From contig JAKOWJ010000270.1 of NCBI GenBank assembly GCA_029781595.1, positions 1 through 42,699 of the forward strand: a stretch of DNA of 42,699 nucleotides. The letters run 5' to 3'. A program made the position numbers and the translations under genes. The notes under the pieces were generated by a model. The model saw nothing but the letters and a program-made list of their open reading frames with translations. It was not told the origin of the DNA and ran no database searches. Within the stretch, counting starts at the first letter, position 1; each line of letters begins with the position of its first letter. Of the stretch, positions 17,386-25,622 are shown one piece after another. The DNA comes from Pseudomonadota bacterium (GTDB lineage Bacteria; Pseudomonadota; Gammaproteobacteria; Burkholderiales; Usitatibacteraceae).

Positions 17386-18909
17386 CTAGCCCGACCGCCC
17401 GCCGCGGCCGCGGACGATCGCGAGCGCGCGGGAGATGAGGGGCGAGAAGAGCAGCAGCAGCGCGGCGCCCGTGATGGTGCCCACGAGGCCGTTGTCGAAG
17501 AAGATGCGCATGTCCCCCTGCGAGCCGAGCATGGCCTGGCGGAAGGAGTCCTCCGCCCGGTCGCCCAGCACCAGCGCGAGCACCAGCGGGGCCATGGGGT
17601 AGTCGAGCTTCTTGAAGACGTAGCCCAGGATGCCGAAGACGACCATGAGCCACACGTCGAACATCGAGTTGTGCACCGTGTAGGCGCCGATGGCGCAGAT
17701 CACCAAGATCACCGGCGCGATGATCGCGAAGGGGATGCGCAGGATCGACGCGAACAGCGGCACGCAGGTGAGCACCACGATGAGGCCCACGATGTTGCCC
17801 AGGTACATCGAGGCGATGAGGCCCCAGACGAAGTCCGCCTTCTCCGTGAAGAGGAGCGGGCCCGGCTGCAGGCCCCAGATCAGCAGGCCGCCGAGCAGCA
17901 CCGCCGCCGTGGGCGAGCCGGGCACGCCCAGCGTGATCATCGGGAGCAGCGCCGAGGTGCCCGCCGCGTGCGCCGCCGTCTCGGGGGCGACCACGCCCTC
18001 CACCACGCCGGTGCCGAACTTCTCGCCGTCGCGCGAGAGCTTCTTGGCGAGGCCGTAGGACATGAACGAGGCCGGCGTGGCGCCGCCGGGCACGATGCCC
18101 ATCATGCAGCCCACGAAGGAGGCGCGCAGGGAGGTCTTCCAGTAGCGCGGCAGCTCCTTCCAGGTCTCGATGACCACCTTCATGTTGAGCTTGGCGTTGG
18201 TGCCCTTGAACTCGAGGCCCTCCTCGATGGTGAGCAGGATCTCGCCGATGCCGAACAGGCCGATCACCGCGATGAGGAAGTCGAATCCGGCCAGCAGGCT
18301 CTCGAAGCCGAAGGTCAGGCGCAGCTGCCCCGTCACGGTGTCGATGCCCACGGCCGCCAGCGCGAAGCCGGTCATCATGGCCGTGATGGTCTTGAACGGC
18401 GAGCCGCGCGCCATGCCCACGAACGCCGAGAACGTGAGCAGGTACACCGAGAAGAACTCCGGTGGCCCGAACCTCAGCGCGAACCTGGCGATGATGGGCG
18501 AGACGAAGGTGATGAGGATCACCGCGACGAGCGCGCCGACGAAGGACGACGTGAACGCCGCGGTGAGGGCCGCGCCGGCGCGGCCCTTCTGCGCGAGCGG
18601 GTAGCCGTCGAAGGTCGTCGCCACCGACCAGGGCTCGCCCGGGATGTTGAAGAGGATCGACGTGATGGCGCCCCCGAAGAGCGCGCCCCAGTAGATGCAC
18701 GACAGCAGGATGATGGCGGAAGTGGTGCCGCCCGGCTGCTGCGCCATGGTGAAGGTGAGCGGCAGCAGGATCGCCACGCCGTTGGCGCCGCCCAGGCCGG
18801 GCAGCACGCCGATGAGCACCCCCAGGCTCACGCCCGCGAGCATCAGCGCGAGGTTGAACCACGACATGGCCACGGCGAAGCCGGCCATCAGCGACTGGAT
18901 CTCGTGCAT
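17386..18909 (-). CDS. tctA: tripartite tricarboxylate transporter large membrane subunit TctA
   Basis: The product has 507 residues and about 11-12 membrane helices. It carries the TctA signatures GVLPGLGGANGVAILLPLTF (about 34-53) and GALFGGAITSILFNIPGEPW (about 75-94), plus the mirrored second-half motif GCMMGIVPGGATPASFMSYGL. It is the transport channel of a TTT system that imports carboxylates delivered by the periplasmic Bug protein, driven by ion gradients. The start at 18909 follows tctB by 18 bases. The substrate cannot be read from TctA itself. Neighbouring oxalate genes and a shared FNR-type site hint at di- or tricarboxylates. Confidence 0.95.
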   Translation of the reverse strand: MHEIQSLMAGFAVAMSWFNLALMLAGVSLGVLIGVLPGLGGANGVAILLPLTFTMAQQPGGTTSAIILLSCIYWGALFGGAITSILFNIPGEPWSVATTFDGYPLAQKGRAGAALTAAFTSSFVGALVAVILITFVSPIIARFALRFGPPEFFSVYLLTFSAFVGMARGSPFKTITAMMTGFALAAVGIDTVTGQLRLTFGFESLLAGFDFLIAVIGLFGIGEILLTIEEGLEFKGTNAKLNMKVVIETWKELPRYWKTSLRASFVGCMMGIVPGGATPASFMSYGLAKKLSRDGEKFGTGVVEGVVAPETAAHAAGTSALLPMITLGVPGSPTAAVLLGGLLIWGLQPGPLLFTEKADFVWGLIASMYLGNIVGLIVVLTCVPLFASILRIPFAIIAPVILVICAIGAYTVHNSMFDVWLMVVFGILGYVFKKLDYPMAPLVLALVLGDRAEDSFRQAMLGSQGDMRIFFDNGLVGTITGAALLLLFSPLISRALAIVRGRGGRSG

Positions 18910-18927
18910 TCGGGAGGGCCTCTAGTG

Positions 18928-19437
18928 TCAGGTGAAGCCGATCATGGCTTCGAGCGGGCCCTTGGGCAGCGGCACCTTGAACCAGACCTCGAACATGAGG
19001 AAGAAGAACACGACCACGCCCAGCGAGATCGGCACGATCTTCGTCCACCGGTACTTGCCCAGGTACCACATGAAGAAGGCCATGAAGATCGCCGAGGAGG
19101 TGTAGATCCCCAGGCTGAACCAGGGGTTGGCGATCATCGCCACGTAGACGACCGTGGGCGCCATCACCGTGAGCACCATTCGCAGCTGGCCCCACTGCAC
19201 GAAGGCCGCGCGCCCGCGCTCGCCCAGGTTCAGGGCCTTGAAGATGGTCGCCGCCGACGAGGCGACGATCAGCAGCCCCACGTAGAAGGGGAAGTAGCCC
19301 GCCTGCGGCCCGTCGTCCCCCCACGAGGCGCCCAGGCGCCGGCTGTCCCACATCACCAGCGCGCCGAGGGCGAGGAAGATCCCCGCCATCGCGAGCTCGG
19401 CCACGCGCACGGACGTGACCGGCTTTCCCTCATCCAT
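18928..19437 (-). CDS. tctB: tripartite tricarboxylate transporter small membrane subunit TctB
   Basis: The product has 169 residues and four predicted membrane helices, at about 13-29, 49-65, 87-105 and 112-155 (the last two closely spaced). The order, length and position between tctC and tctA identify it as TctB, a poorly conserved subunit. RLGASWGDDGPQAGYFPFYVG is the usual periplasmic loop with the GPGxFP-like signature. A very stable hairpin separates it from tctC. Confidence 0.9.
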   Translation of the reverse strand: MDEGKPVTSVRVAELAMAGIFLALGALVMWDSRRLGASWGDDGPQAGYFPFYVGLLIVASSAATIFKALNLGERGRAAFVQWGQLRMVLTVMAPTVVYVAMIANPWFSLGIYTSSAIFMAFFMWYLGKYRWTKIVPISLGVVVFFFLMFEVWFKVPLPKGPLEAMIGFT

Positions 19438-19474
19438 CGACCGTCTCTCCTCGTTGTCGTCTGCGCGTCGATGC

Positions 19475-19501
19475 CGCGCGGGGGGCGCCGCCCCCCGCGC
19501 G
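19475..19501 (-). other. strong intercistronic hairpin between tctC and tctB
   Basis: CGCGCGGGGGGC (19475-19486) pairs perfectly over 12 bp with GCCCCCCGCGCG (19490-19501) around a GCC triloop. It lies directly after the tctC stop. With no T tract, it is best read as a 3' stabiliser or partial terminator that gives more binding-protein mRNA than membrane-subunit mRNA, as known for other binding-protein transporters. Confidence 0.6.
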
Positions 19502-19509
19502 TCCCGGCC

Positions 19510-20517
19510 TCACTTCTTGGCCAGGAAGCCCGCTTCCTTCATGAGGCCCTCGTGGAGCTTCTCGGCCTTGGCCACCCAGTCGGCGTACTCCTTGCCGGTG
19601 AGCGCCGTCTGGTTGAAGGCGCCGTCCTCCATGAACTTCTTCCACTCCGGCGTCTCGCGCACCTTCTCGAGCAGGTCCACGTAGTACTTCACCTGGTCGG
19701 CCGTCACGCCGCCGGGCATGAAGATCCCGCGCAGCATCACGTAGTCCGTGTTGACGCCCGACTCCTTGCAGGTCGGGATGTCGTTCCAGCTCATGTCCTT
19801 GGTGATCTTGGCCTTGTAGGGCATGCGCTGGTCGTCGAAGACGCACAGCGGCCGCAGGTTCCCGGCGCGCCACTGCGCCACGGCCTCGATCGGGTTGTTC
19901 ACCGACGAGTCGATGTGCTTGCCCACGAGCTGCGTGGCCACGGCGCCGCCGCCCTTGTACGGGATGTAGGTGAACTTGGCGCCCGTCTGCTTCTCGAGGG
20001 CCACGGTGACGATCTGGTCCTCCTGCTTGGAGCCCGTGCCGCCCATCTTGAACTTGCCGGGGCCGGCCTTCTTCGCCGCCTCGACGTAGTCCTTCGCCGT
20101 CTTGTACGGCGTCTCGGCGTTCACCCACAGGACGAACTGGTCCAGCGCCAGCATGCGCACCGGCGTGAGGTCCTTGTAGTTGAACGGCACGCCCGTGGCG
20201 AGGGGCGTGGTGAAGAGGTTGGAGAGCGTGATGATGATCTTGTGCGGGTCGCCCTTGGCGCCCTTCACGTCGAGGAAGCCCTCCGCGCCCGCGCCGCCGC
20301 CCTTGTTCACGACGACCATCGACTGCTTCATCAGGTTGTGCTTGGCGATGATCGACTGGACGAGCCGCGCCATCTGGTCCGCGCCGCCGCCGGTGCCGGC
20401 CGGAACGATGAACTCGACGGTCTTCGTGGGCTCCCAGGCCAGGGCAGGCGTGAGGACGGAGAAAGCGCTGGCGATCACGGCGGCCAGCAGGGATTTCGCA
20501 TACGTGCGTCGTTTCAT
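19510..20517 (-). CDS. tctC: Bug/TctC family tricarboxylate-binding protein
   Basis: The product has 335 residues with a clear signal peptide (MKRRTYAKSLLAAVIASAFSVLTPALA, cleavage near residue 27). The mature domain starts WEPTKTVEFIVPAGTGGGADQMAR, the Bug signature that binds the carboxylate of the ligand through two bridging water molecules. The second-lobe motif KFTYIPYKGGGAVATQLVG is also present. A GAGGAG site precedes the ATG. It heads the tctCBA operon, with two candidate promoters upstream. The ligand is not determined. Bug proteins bind citrate, aspartate, glutamate, aromatic acids and others. Confidence 0.93.
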   Translation of the reverse strand: MKRRTYAKSLLAAVIASAFSVLTPALAWEPTKTVEFIVPAGTGGGADQMARLVQSIIAKHNLMKQSMVVVNKGGGAGAEGFLDVKGAKGDPHKIIITLSNLFTTPLATGVPFNYKDLTPVRMLALDQFVLWVNAETPYKTAKDYVEAAKKAGPGKFKMGGTGSKQEDQIVTVALEKQTGAKFTYIPYKGGGAVATQLVGKHIDSSVNNPIEAVAQWRAGNLRPLCVFDDQRMPYKAKITKDMSWNDIPTCKESGVNTDYVMLRGIFMPGGVTADQVKYYVDLLEKVRETPEWKKFMEDGAFNQTALTGKEYADWVAKAEKLHEGLMKEAGFLAKK

Positions 20518-20562
20518 GTCAGGTCTCCTCTTGAGGCGGTCGTTGGAATGACGGCGTGGCGG

Positions 20563-20605
20563 ATTCTATCCCGCGAGGAAGCCCGCCGGCCACGGCCGGC
20601 CGTGG
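20563..20605 (-). promoter_or_regulatory. tctC proximal -10 and 16-bp perfect palindrome
   Basis: TAGAAT on the minus strand (20568-20563) lies 45 bases upstream of the tctC ATG. Upstream of it, CCACGGCCGGCCGTGG (20590-20605) is a perfect 16-bp palindrome placed where a -35 box would be. For a transcript starting near 20556 its centre is about -41.5. The core CGGCCGGCCG recurs at 20692-20701. An operator is possible, but such GC-only palindromes also occur by chance in this composition. Confidence 0.35.
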
Positions 20606-20644
20606 ATACCCCCCCGTCGATGCCGCTCTTGTGGCGACGCGGGC

Positions 20645-20688
20645 ATTCTAGAACCGGCGGGGGCCGCGAGTCTCTTGACCCGCGTCAA
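20645..20688 (-). promoter_or_regulatory. tctC distal promoter with perfect FNR-type palindrome
   Basis: TTGACCCGCGTCAA (20675-20688) is a TTGAC-N4-GTCAA site with perfectly matching half-sites. A minus-strand TAGAAT (20650-20645) follows after 24 bases. A transcript from there would have a leader of about 120 bases before tctC. The box lies 16 bases beyond the stop of the universal stress gene, so it is not inside a coding region. Confidence 0.5.
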
Positions 20689-20704
20689 TCGCGGCCGGCC
20701 GCGG

Positions 20705-21130
20705 CTAGCGGATGAGCAGGACGGGGACGTGCGTGAGGCCCAGCACCTTCGCCGTGACCGAGCCCATGACGAGGCCGGCGACGGCGCCCAGGCCGCGCGC
20801 GCCCATGACGATCTGGTCCACCGCCCGCTCCTCCGCGAACTGCGCGATGACCTGGGCGGGCTCGCCCACGCTGATGTGCGCCTGGTACGCCACGCCCGCC
20901 GCATCGAGCGTCGCGCGCGCCGAGGCGAGGCACTCGCCGCCGCGCTCGCGGTGGTAGGCCTGCAGCTGCTCGGCCGGCACGAACCGGCCCACGCTGCCGG
21001 GCAGCGCCGGCTGCACGTTCAGCAGGTGGATCTCGGCGGGCGCCTTGTACCAGGCGAGCTTCTTCAGCAGGTGGCCCACGGCGCGGTCCGAGGACTCGGA
21101 TCCGTCGACCGCGACGAGGAATCGCAGCAT
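20705..21130 (-). CDS. universal stress protein (UspA family)
   Basis: The product has 141 residues, the usual single-domain length. It starts MLRFLVAVDGSESSDRAVGHLL and ends with VMGARGLGAVAGLVMGSVTAKVLGLTHVPVLLIR, which holds the G-2x-G-9x-G(S/T) ATP-binding signature of ATP-binding Usp proteins. It probably binds ATP and acts in stress or energy-limited survival. It follows the TerC-family gene after 24 bases with an AGGGAG ribosome binding site, so the two form an operon. Confidence 0.93.
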   Translation of the reverse strand: MLRFLVAVDGSESSDRAVGHLLKKLAWYKAPAEIHLLNVQPALPGSVGRFVPAEQLQAYHRERGGECLASARATLDAAGVAYQAHISVGEPAQVIAQFAEERAVDQIVMGARGLGAVAGLVMGSVTAKVLGLTHVPVLLIR

Positions 21131-21154
21131 TCGTGTCTCTCCCTTCCGGAGGGT

Positions 21155-21895
21155 TCAGTGGCCGGTCCGGCCCGGGCCGTCGGCCCCGGCGAGATCGGAG
21201 ACGGGCTCGGCGCGCTCGCGGGCCTGCGCCCGCGCGGCGAGGAACTTGCCCACGGCCACGACGGCGATGGCGCCCAGGGCCGGCGCCGCCGTGTGCAGCC
21301 AGGCGGCGTGGGCGTCCACCCAGGCCTTCACCGCGGGGTCGGAGACCGCCATGTCGCCCGCCACCCAGCCGAGCAGCCCCGCGCCCAGCGTGATGATGAC
21401 GGGAAAGCGCTCCATGAGCTTCAGGAGCATGGTGCTGCCGAAGATCACGAGCGGGATGCTGATCGCGAGGCCCAGCACCAGCAGGGTGAGGCTGCCCTTG
21501 GCGGCCGCCGCCACGCCGATGACGTTGTCCAGGCTCATCACCAGGTCGGCCACCAGGATCGTTCGGATGGCCGCGCCGAGGCCGCTCGCCTGCGCCGCGC
21601 CCTCGCCCTCGTCGTCCTCCGGCAGCATGAGCTGCAGCGCGATCCAGAGCAGCAGGGCCGCCCCGACCAGCTTGAGGTACGGCAGGCGAAGCAGCTCGAC
21701 GGCCACGATCGTGAGCACGATCCGCATCGCGATGGCCGCGCTGCTGCCCCAGAAGATGGCCGCCTTCTGCTGCTTGGGCGGCAGCGAGCGCGCCGCCAGG
21801 GCGATCACCACGGCGTTGTCGCCCGACAGGACGATGTTCACGCCGATGATGGCCATGAGACCGCCCCAGAAATGCGCCGTCAGAAGTTCTTCCAT
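21155..21895 (-). CDS. TerC family integral membrane protein (YjbE type)
   Basis: From the ATG at 21895 the product has 246 residues and about seven membrane helices. The family hallmark is the pair of acidic motifs IVLSGDNAVVIALAA (helix 1) and VADLVMSLDNVIGVAAAA (mid-protein), whose aspartates lie in the membrane and likely bind a metal ion. Members act in metal export linked to protein metalation or manganese homeostasis, and in tellurite resistance. I prefer 21895 to an upstream ATG at 21955 because GGAGGAG precedes it and the first helix begins immediately. The C-terminal 25 residues are charged and cytoplasmic. It is the first gene of a pair with the universal stress gene. Confidence 0.88.
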   Translation of the reverse strand: MEELLTAHFWGGLMAIIGVNIVLSGDNAVVIALAARSLPPKQQKAAIFWGSSAAIAMRIVLTIVAVELLRLPYLKLVGAALLLWIALQLMLPEDDEGEGAAQASGLGAAIRTILVADLVMSLDNVIGVAAAAKGSLTLLVLGLAISIPLVIFGSTMLLKLMERFPVIITLGAGLLGWVAGDMAVSDPAVKAWVDAHAAWLHTAAPALGAIAVVAVGKFLAARAQARERAEPVSDLAGADGPGRTGH

Positions 21896-21995
21896 CCTCG
21901 CCCTCTCCTCCAGTGTCGGCCCTCTCGGGGGGCCCGGTCGCGGCGCCGCCGCCAAATCCCCGCCGCGCGTGCGGTCGGAAGCGGTCGGACGCTCC

Positions 21996-22001
21996 TATAA
22001 T
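21996..22001 (+). promoter_or_regulatory. perfect TATAAT -10 box upstream of slt
   Basis: TATAAT lies 30 bases before the GTG start at 22032, the right place for a sigma70 transcript start near 22008. No matching -35 is visible 17 bases upstream. Confidence 0.5.
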
Positions 22002-22031
22002 GGCCGCGAGAATAGGCGATCGGCATCCTCC

Positions 22032-23975
22032 GTGGCGTTGACCTTGTTCAAGAATCGTGTCCTGGCCCTGGTCCTCGCGGCGTGCGCCGCGACGGGCGCC
22101 GTGGCCGCGTCCGACGCCGACATCGTCGCGGCGCGCGAGGCCGCGCAGCGGGGCAACCTCAAGGCGCTCGGCGAGGCGCGGGCCCGCGCGGCCGGCCATC
22201 CGCTGGAGGCCTACCCCGCCTACTGGCTGCTGGCGGCCACCCTCGACAAGGCGAGTCCCGACGACGTCCGCGCCTTCCTCGCCCGCTACGCGGACACGCC
22301 GCTCGCCGACGCCCTTCGCCGCGAGTGGCTGCGCAAGCTCGGCGCCGCCGGCGACTGGGACCTCTTCCGCGCGCAATACCCTGCGCTCGGCCTCGACGAC
22401 GCCGAGGTGGCCTGCTACGCGCTGCAGGCGCGCCTCGCACAGGGCGACGCCGCGGCACTGTCCGAGGCGCGCGGGCTCTGGCTCGCGGCCCGCGAGTCGC
22501 CCGAGGCCTGCACGCCGCCCTTCGAGGCCGCCGCGCGGGAAGGCCTCATCGGATCGCCCGAGGCCTGGGAGCGCGTCCACCGCCTGCTCGACGCCGGGCT
22601 GGTGAAGGAGGCCCGCAAGGCGAATGCGTTCCTGCCCGCGGGAGAGCGGCTCGACGAACGGTCCCTGGAGCACGCGCGCACCGACCCGGCCCGCTACCTC
22701 GCGCGCGAGAAGTCGCGCTCGCCCTCGCGCGCCACCCGGGAGCTCCTCCTCTACGCCGTGGCCCGCCTCGGCCGCTCGCGTCCCGAGGACGCCGCCCGCC
22801 AGCTCGAGGCGCACGCCGCGGCGCTGGGCCCCGAGGCGACCCGGCGCGGGTGGGCGCGGCTCGCGCACGCGGCGGCCATCGATCACCACCCCGGCGCCCT
22901 CGCCTGGTACCGCGAGGCGGGCGACGGCCCGTTCACCGACGCCGAGCTCGAGTGGAAGGCGCGGGCGGGGCTTCGCGCCGGCGACTGGACGGCGGTCCGC
23001 GAGGCCGTGAACCTCATGCCGCCGGAACTCGCCCGGGAGCCGGCGTGGCGCTACTGGCTCGCGCGCTCCCTCGAGCAGGCGGACGAGCGGCCGGCGGCCG
23101 AGGCGATCCTGCGGCCCCTCGCGTCCGAGCGCCACTTCTACGGCCTGCTCGCCGCGGAGGAGCTGGGCCGCGCCCGCGCCCCGGACTGGCGGGAGCAGCC
23201 GGTGGCCGAATCCGACGTCGAGCGCGTGCGGGCGATCCCGGCCGTCTCGCGGGCGCTGGCGCTCTACGCCCTCGACATGAACCCGGAGGGCTTCCGCGAG
23301 TGGGTGTGGGGCCTGCGGGGGCTCGACGACCGCGGCCTGCTCGCCGCCTCCGAGGTGGCCTCGCGCGCCGGGCTCGCGGACCGCGCCATCGCCGCGGCGG
23401 CGCGGACGACCTCCGTGCACGACCTGGCGCGCACCTATCCCATCCCGCACCGCGAGCCGCTCGCCGCCGCCGCCCGGCAGTGGGACGTCGACGAGGCCCT
23501 GCTCTTCGGCATCATCCGCCAGGAGAGCCGCTTCAACCCGCGGATCCGCTCGCGCGCCGGCGCCACCGGGCTCATGCAGCTCATGCCCGCCACGGCGCGC
23601 TGGGTCGCGAGGCAGCTCCCCATCCGTCCCTATCGCCCGCAGCTGCTGGAGCAGCCCGACGTCAACGTGGCGATGGGCACCTACTACTTCCACCGCGTCC
23701 TGGCCGACCTGGGCGACCCCGTGCTCGCCACCGCCGGCTACAACGCCGGCCCGAAGCGCGCGCAGCGCTGGCGCGACGACCGGCCGCTGGAGGGCGCGGT
23801 GTACGCCGAGTCCATCCCCTTCAACGAGACGCGGGACTACGTGAAGCGCGTGATGGCCAACGCCTGGTACTACACGCACCGCCTGACCGGGCGGGTGGCG
23901 AGCCTGAAGGGCCTGCTGGGCACCGTGCCCGGCCGCGCCGCCGGCGACGAAGCCAGCGTGGCCGCCCTCCCGTGA
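22032..23975 (+). CDS. slt: soluble lytic murein transglycosylase
   Basis: The product has 647 residues, like E. coli Slt70. A signal peptide (VALTLFKNRVLALVLAACAATGAVA) directs it to the periplasm. Residues about 30-450 form the alpha-superhelical U domain. The catalytic goose-lysozyme-like domain (about 485-620) has the glutamate E498 in IIRQESRFNP, then GATGLMQLMPATA and TAGYNAGPKRAQRW, all as expected. It cleaves the MurNAc-GlcNAc bond of peptidoglycan, forming 1,6-anhydroMurNAc. The GTG start is chosen because it begins the signal peptide. Its stop overlaps the next gene's GTG. Confidence 0.94.
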   Translation: MALTLFKNRVLALVLAACAATGAVAASDADIVAAREAAQRGNLKALGEARARAAGHPLEAYPAYWLLAATLDKASPDDVRAFLARYADTPLADALRREWLRKLGAAGDWDLFRAQYPALGLDDAEVACYALQARLAQGDAAALSEARGLWLAARESPEACTPPFEAAAREGLIGSPEAWERVHRLLDAGLVKEARKANAFLPAGERLDERSLEHARTDPARYLAREKSRSPSRATRELLLYAVARLGRSRPEDAARQLEAHAAALGPEATRRGWARLAHAAAIDHHPGALAWYREAGDGPFTDAELEWKARAGLRAGDWTAVREAVNLMPPELAREPAWRYWLARSLEQADERPAAEAILRPLASERHFYGLLAAEELGRARAPDWREQPVAESDVERVRAIPAVSRALALYALDMNPEGFREWVWGLRGLDDRGLLAASEVASRAGLADRAIAAAARTTSVHDLARTYPIPHREPLAAAARQWDVDEALLFGIIRQESRFNPRIRSRAGATGLMQLMPATARWVARQLPIRPYRPQLLEQPDVNVAMGTYYFHRVLADLGDPVLATAGYNAGPKRAQRWRDDRPLEGAVYAESIPFNETRDYVKRVMANAWYYTHRLTGRVASLKGLLGTVPGRAAGDEASVAALP

Positions 23976-24919
23976 GCGAGGGACCCGTCCTCGTGCTGGG
24001 CGCGAGCGGCTTCGTCGGCCGCTCCGTGTGCGCGCGGCTCGCCTCTCGCGGGCTGCCCCTGCGCGCGCTCACGCGCGACCCCGCCAAGGCGCGACCGCTC
24101 GCCGTGCTGCCCGGCCTCGAGGTAGTCGCCGGCAGCCCGCACGACGACGCCGCGCTCGCCGCGGCCCTGGATGGCGCGCGCGCCGCCGTGAACCTCGTGG
24201 GCATCCTGCACGAAAGCCGGCGCGAGCCGTTCGAGAAGGTGCACGTCGACCTGCCGCGGCGCCTGGCCGGCGCCTGCGCCCGCGCGGGCGTGCGGCGGCT
24301 CGTGCACATGAGCGCGCTGCACGCCTCGCGCGACGGTCCCAGCCGCTACCTGCGCACGCGCGGGCTCGGCGAGGAGGCGGTGCGCGAGGCCGGGGGGAGC
24401 CTGCGCGCCACCATCCTGCGGCCCTCGGTGATCTTCGGGCGAGACGACAGCTTCCTCAACCTCTTCGCGCCGCTCGTGGCGGCGCTGCCCGTCGTCCCGC
24501 TCGCCGGCGCGGCCACCCGCTTCCAGCCGGTGTGGGTGGAGGACGTCGCCGGCGCCGTGGCCGCCTGCCTCGACGACCCGGCGACCTCCGGCCGCGCCTA
24601 CGACCTGTGCGGGCCGCACGTCTACACGCTGGCGCAGATCGTGCGATTCGTGGCCGCGCAGCTCGGGCACCGGCGGTGGATCGTCGCGCTGCCCGGCTGG
24701 GCCGCCTACCTGCAGGCCCTCGTGCTCGAGCACCTGCCGGGACCGGTCATGACGCGGGACAACCTCGCGTCGATGCGCCGCGACAGCGTGTGTGACTGCC
24801 CCTTCCCCGCCGCGTTCGGCATCGCGCCGGCCGCGATGGAGGCCATCGTGCCCGCGTACATGGCCGGCGCCGGCGCGCAGGGGCGCTTTGCCGGCTACCG
24901 CCGGCGCACCGGGGGGTGA
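23972..24919 (+). CDS. NAD(P)-binding SDR-like protein, complex I NDUFA9 subfamily
   Basis: The product has 315 residues. It begins VSEGPVLVLGASGFVGRSVCARL with the GASGFVG nucleotide loop (GxxGxxG) of atypical extended SDR proteins. RATILRPSVIFGRDDSFLNLFAPL is the diagnostic NDUFA9-like segment. The typical YxxxK pair is replaced around SRYLRTRGLGE, so classical epimerase activity is doubtful. Relatives act as nucleotide-binding assembly or accessory proteins, or as uncharacterised reductases. The GTG overlaps the slt stop (GTGA), which supports the start and co-transcription. Confidence 0.85.
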   Translation: MSEGPVLVLGASGFVGRSVCARLASRGLPLRALTRDPAKARPLAVLPGLEVVAGSPHDDAALAAALDGARAAVNLVGILHESRREPFEKVHVDLPRRLAGACARAGVRRLVHMSALHASRDGPSRYLRTRGLGEEAVREAGGSLRATILRPSVIFGRDDSFLNLFAPLVAALPVVPLAGAATRFQPVWVEDVAGAVAACLDDPATSGRAYDLCGPHVYTLAQIVRFVAAQLGHRRWIVALPGWAAYLQALVLEHLPGPVMTRDNLASMRRDSVCDCPFPAAFGIAPAAMEAIVPAYMAGAGAQGRFAGYRRRTGG

Positions 24920-24920
24920 C

Positions 24921-25598
24921 ATGTCCGGGACCCTGACGCTCGTCATCGGCAACAAGAACTACTCGTCGTGGTCGATGCGGCCGTGGGTGCTGCTGCGCCA
25001 GCGGGGCATCGCCTTCGAGGAACGGCGGCTGCGCTTCGACTCCGACGAATGGGACGCGGGCATCGGGCGCTGGTCGCCTTCGGGGCTCGTGCCGGTGCTG
25101 TGGCGGGGCCCGGTCGCGGTGTGGGACACGCTCGCCATCGTCGAGACCGTGGCCGACTGGTTTCCCGCGGCGGGCGTGTGGCCGGCGGACCCGGTGGCGC
25201 GAGCGTTCGCGCGGTCGGCCTCGGCCGAGATGCACGCGGGCTTCCGCGAGCTGCGCGCGCGCATGCCCATGAACATCCGCGCGAGCCACCCCGGCAAGGG
25301 ACTCACGCCGGAGGTGCGCGCCGAGATCGGCCGCATCGAGTCGCTGTGGCGGCAGGCCCGGCGGCGCTTCGGCGGCGACGGGGCGTTCCTCTTCGGCGAC
25401 TTCTGCGCGGCCGACGCGATGTTCGCGCCGGTGGTCATGCGCTTCGCCACCTACGGCGTGGCCCTCGGGGACGTGGCCTCCCGGTACTGCGAGGCCGTGC
25501 GCGCGGCCCCGGGCGTCTCGGCCTGGGTGGAAGGCGCGCTCGCCGAGACCGAGTTCGTCGCCGAGGACGAACCTTACGCCGAGCCGCCCCGCCCCTGA
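24921..25598 (+). CDS. glutathione S-transferase family protein
   Basis: The product has 225 residues. The N-terminal thioredoxin fold has LVIGNKNYSSWSMRPWVLLRQ, where the serine of SSWS is the likely glutathione-activating residue, and GLVPVLWRGPVAVWDTLAIVE with the cis-proline and the D/S-type glutathione contact. The C-terminal helical domain (about 90-210) has FLFGDFCAADAMFAPVVMRF. This pattern is close to a common proteobacterial family of uncharacterised GSTs. It starts one base after the preceding stop. Substrate unknown. Confidence 0.9.
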   Translation: MSGTLTLVIGNKNYSSWSMRPWVLLRQRGIAFEERRLRFDSDEWDAGIGRWSPSGLVPVLWRGPVAVWDTLAIVETVADWFPAAGVWPADPVARAFARSASAEMHAGFRELRARMPMNIRASHPGKGLTPEVRAEIGRIESLWRQARRRFGGDGAFLFGDFCAADAMFAPVVMRFATYGVALGDVASRYCEAVRAAPGVSAWVEGALAETEFVAEDEPYAEPPRP

Positions 25599-25622
25599 GG
25601 CGGGCGGACCGGGACGCGCGCG

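Noticed and set aside
21896-21955. An upstream start at 21955 for the TerC-family gene
   Set aside because: It adds 20 Pro/Arg-rich residues before the first helix, while the ATG at 21895 has a GGAGGAG site.
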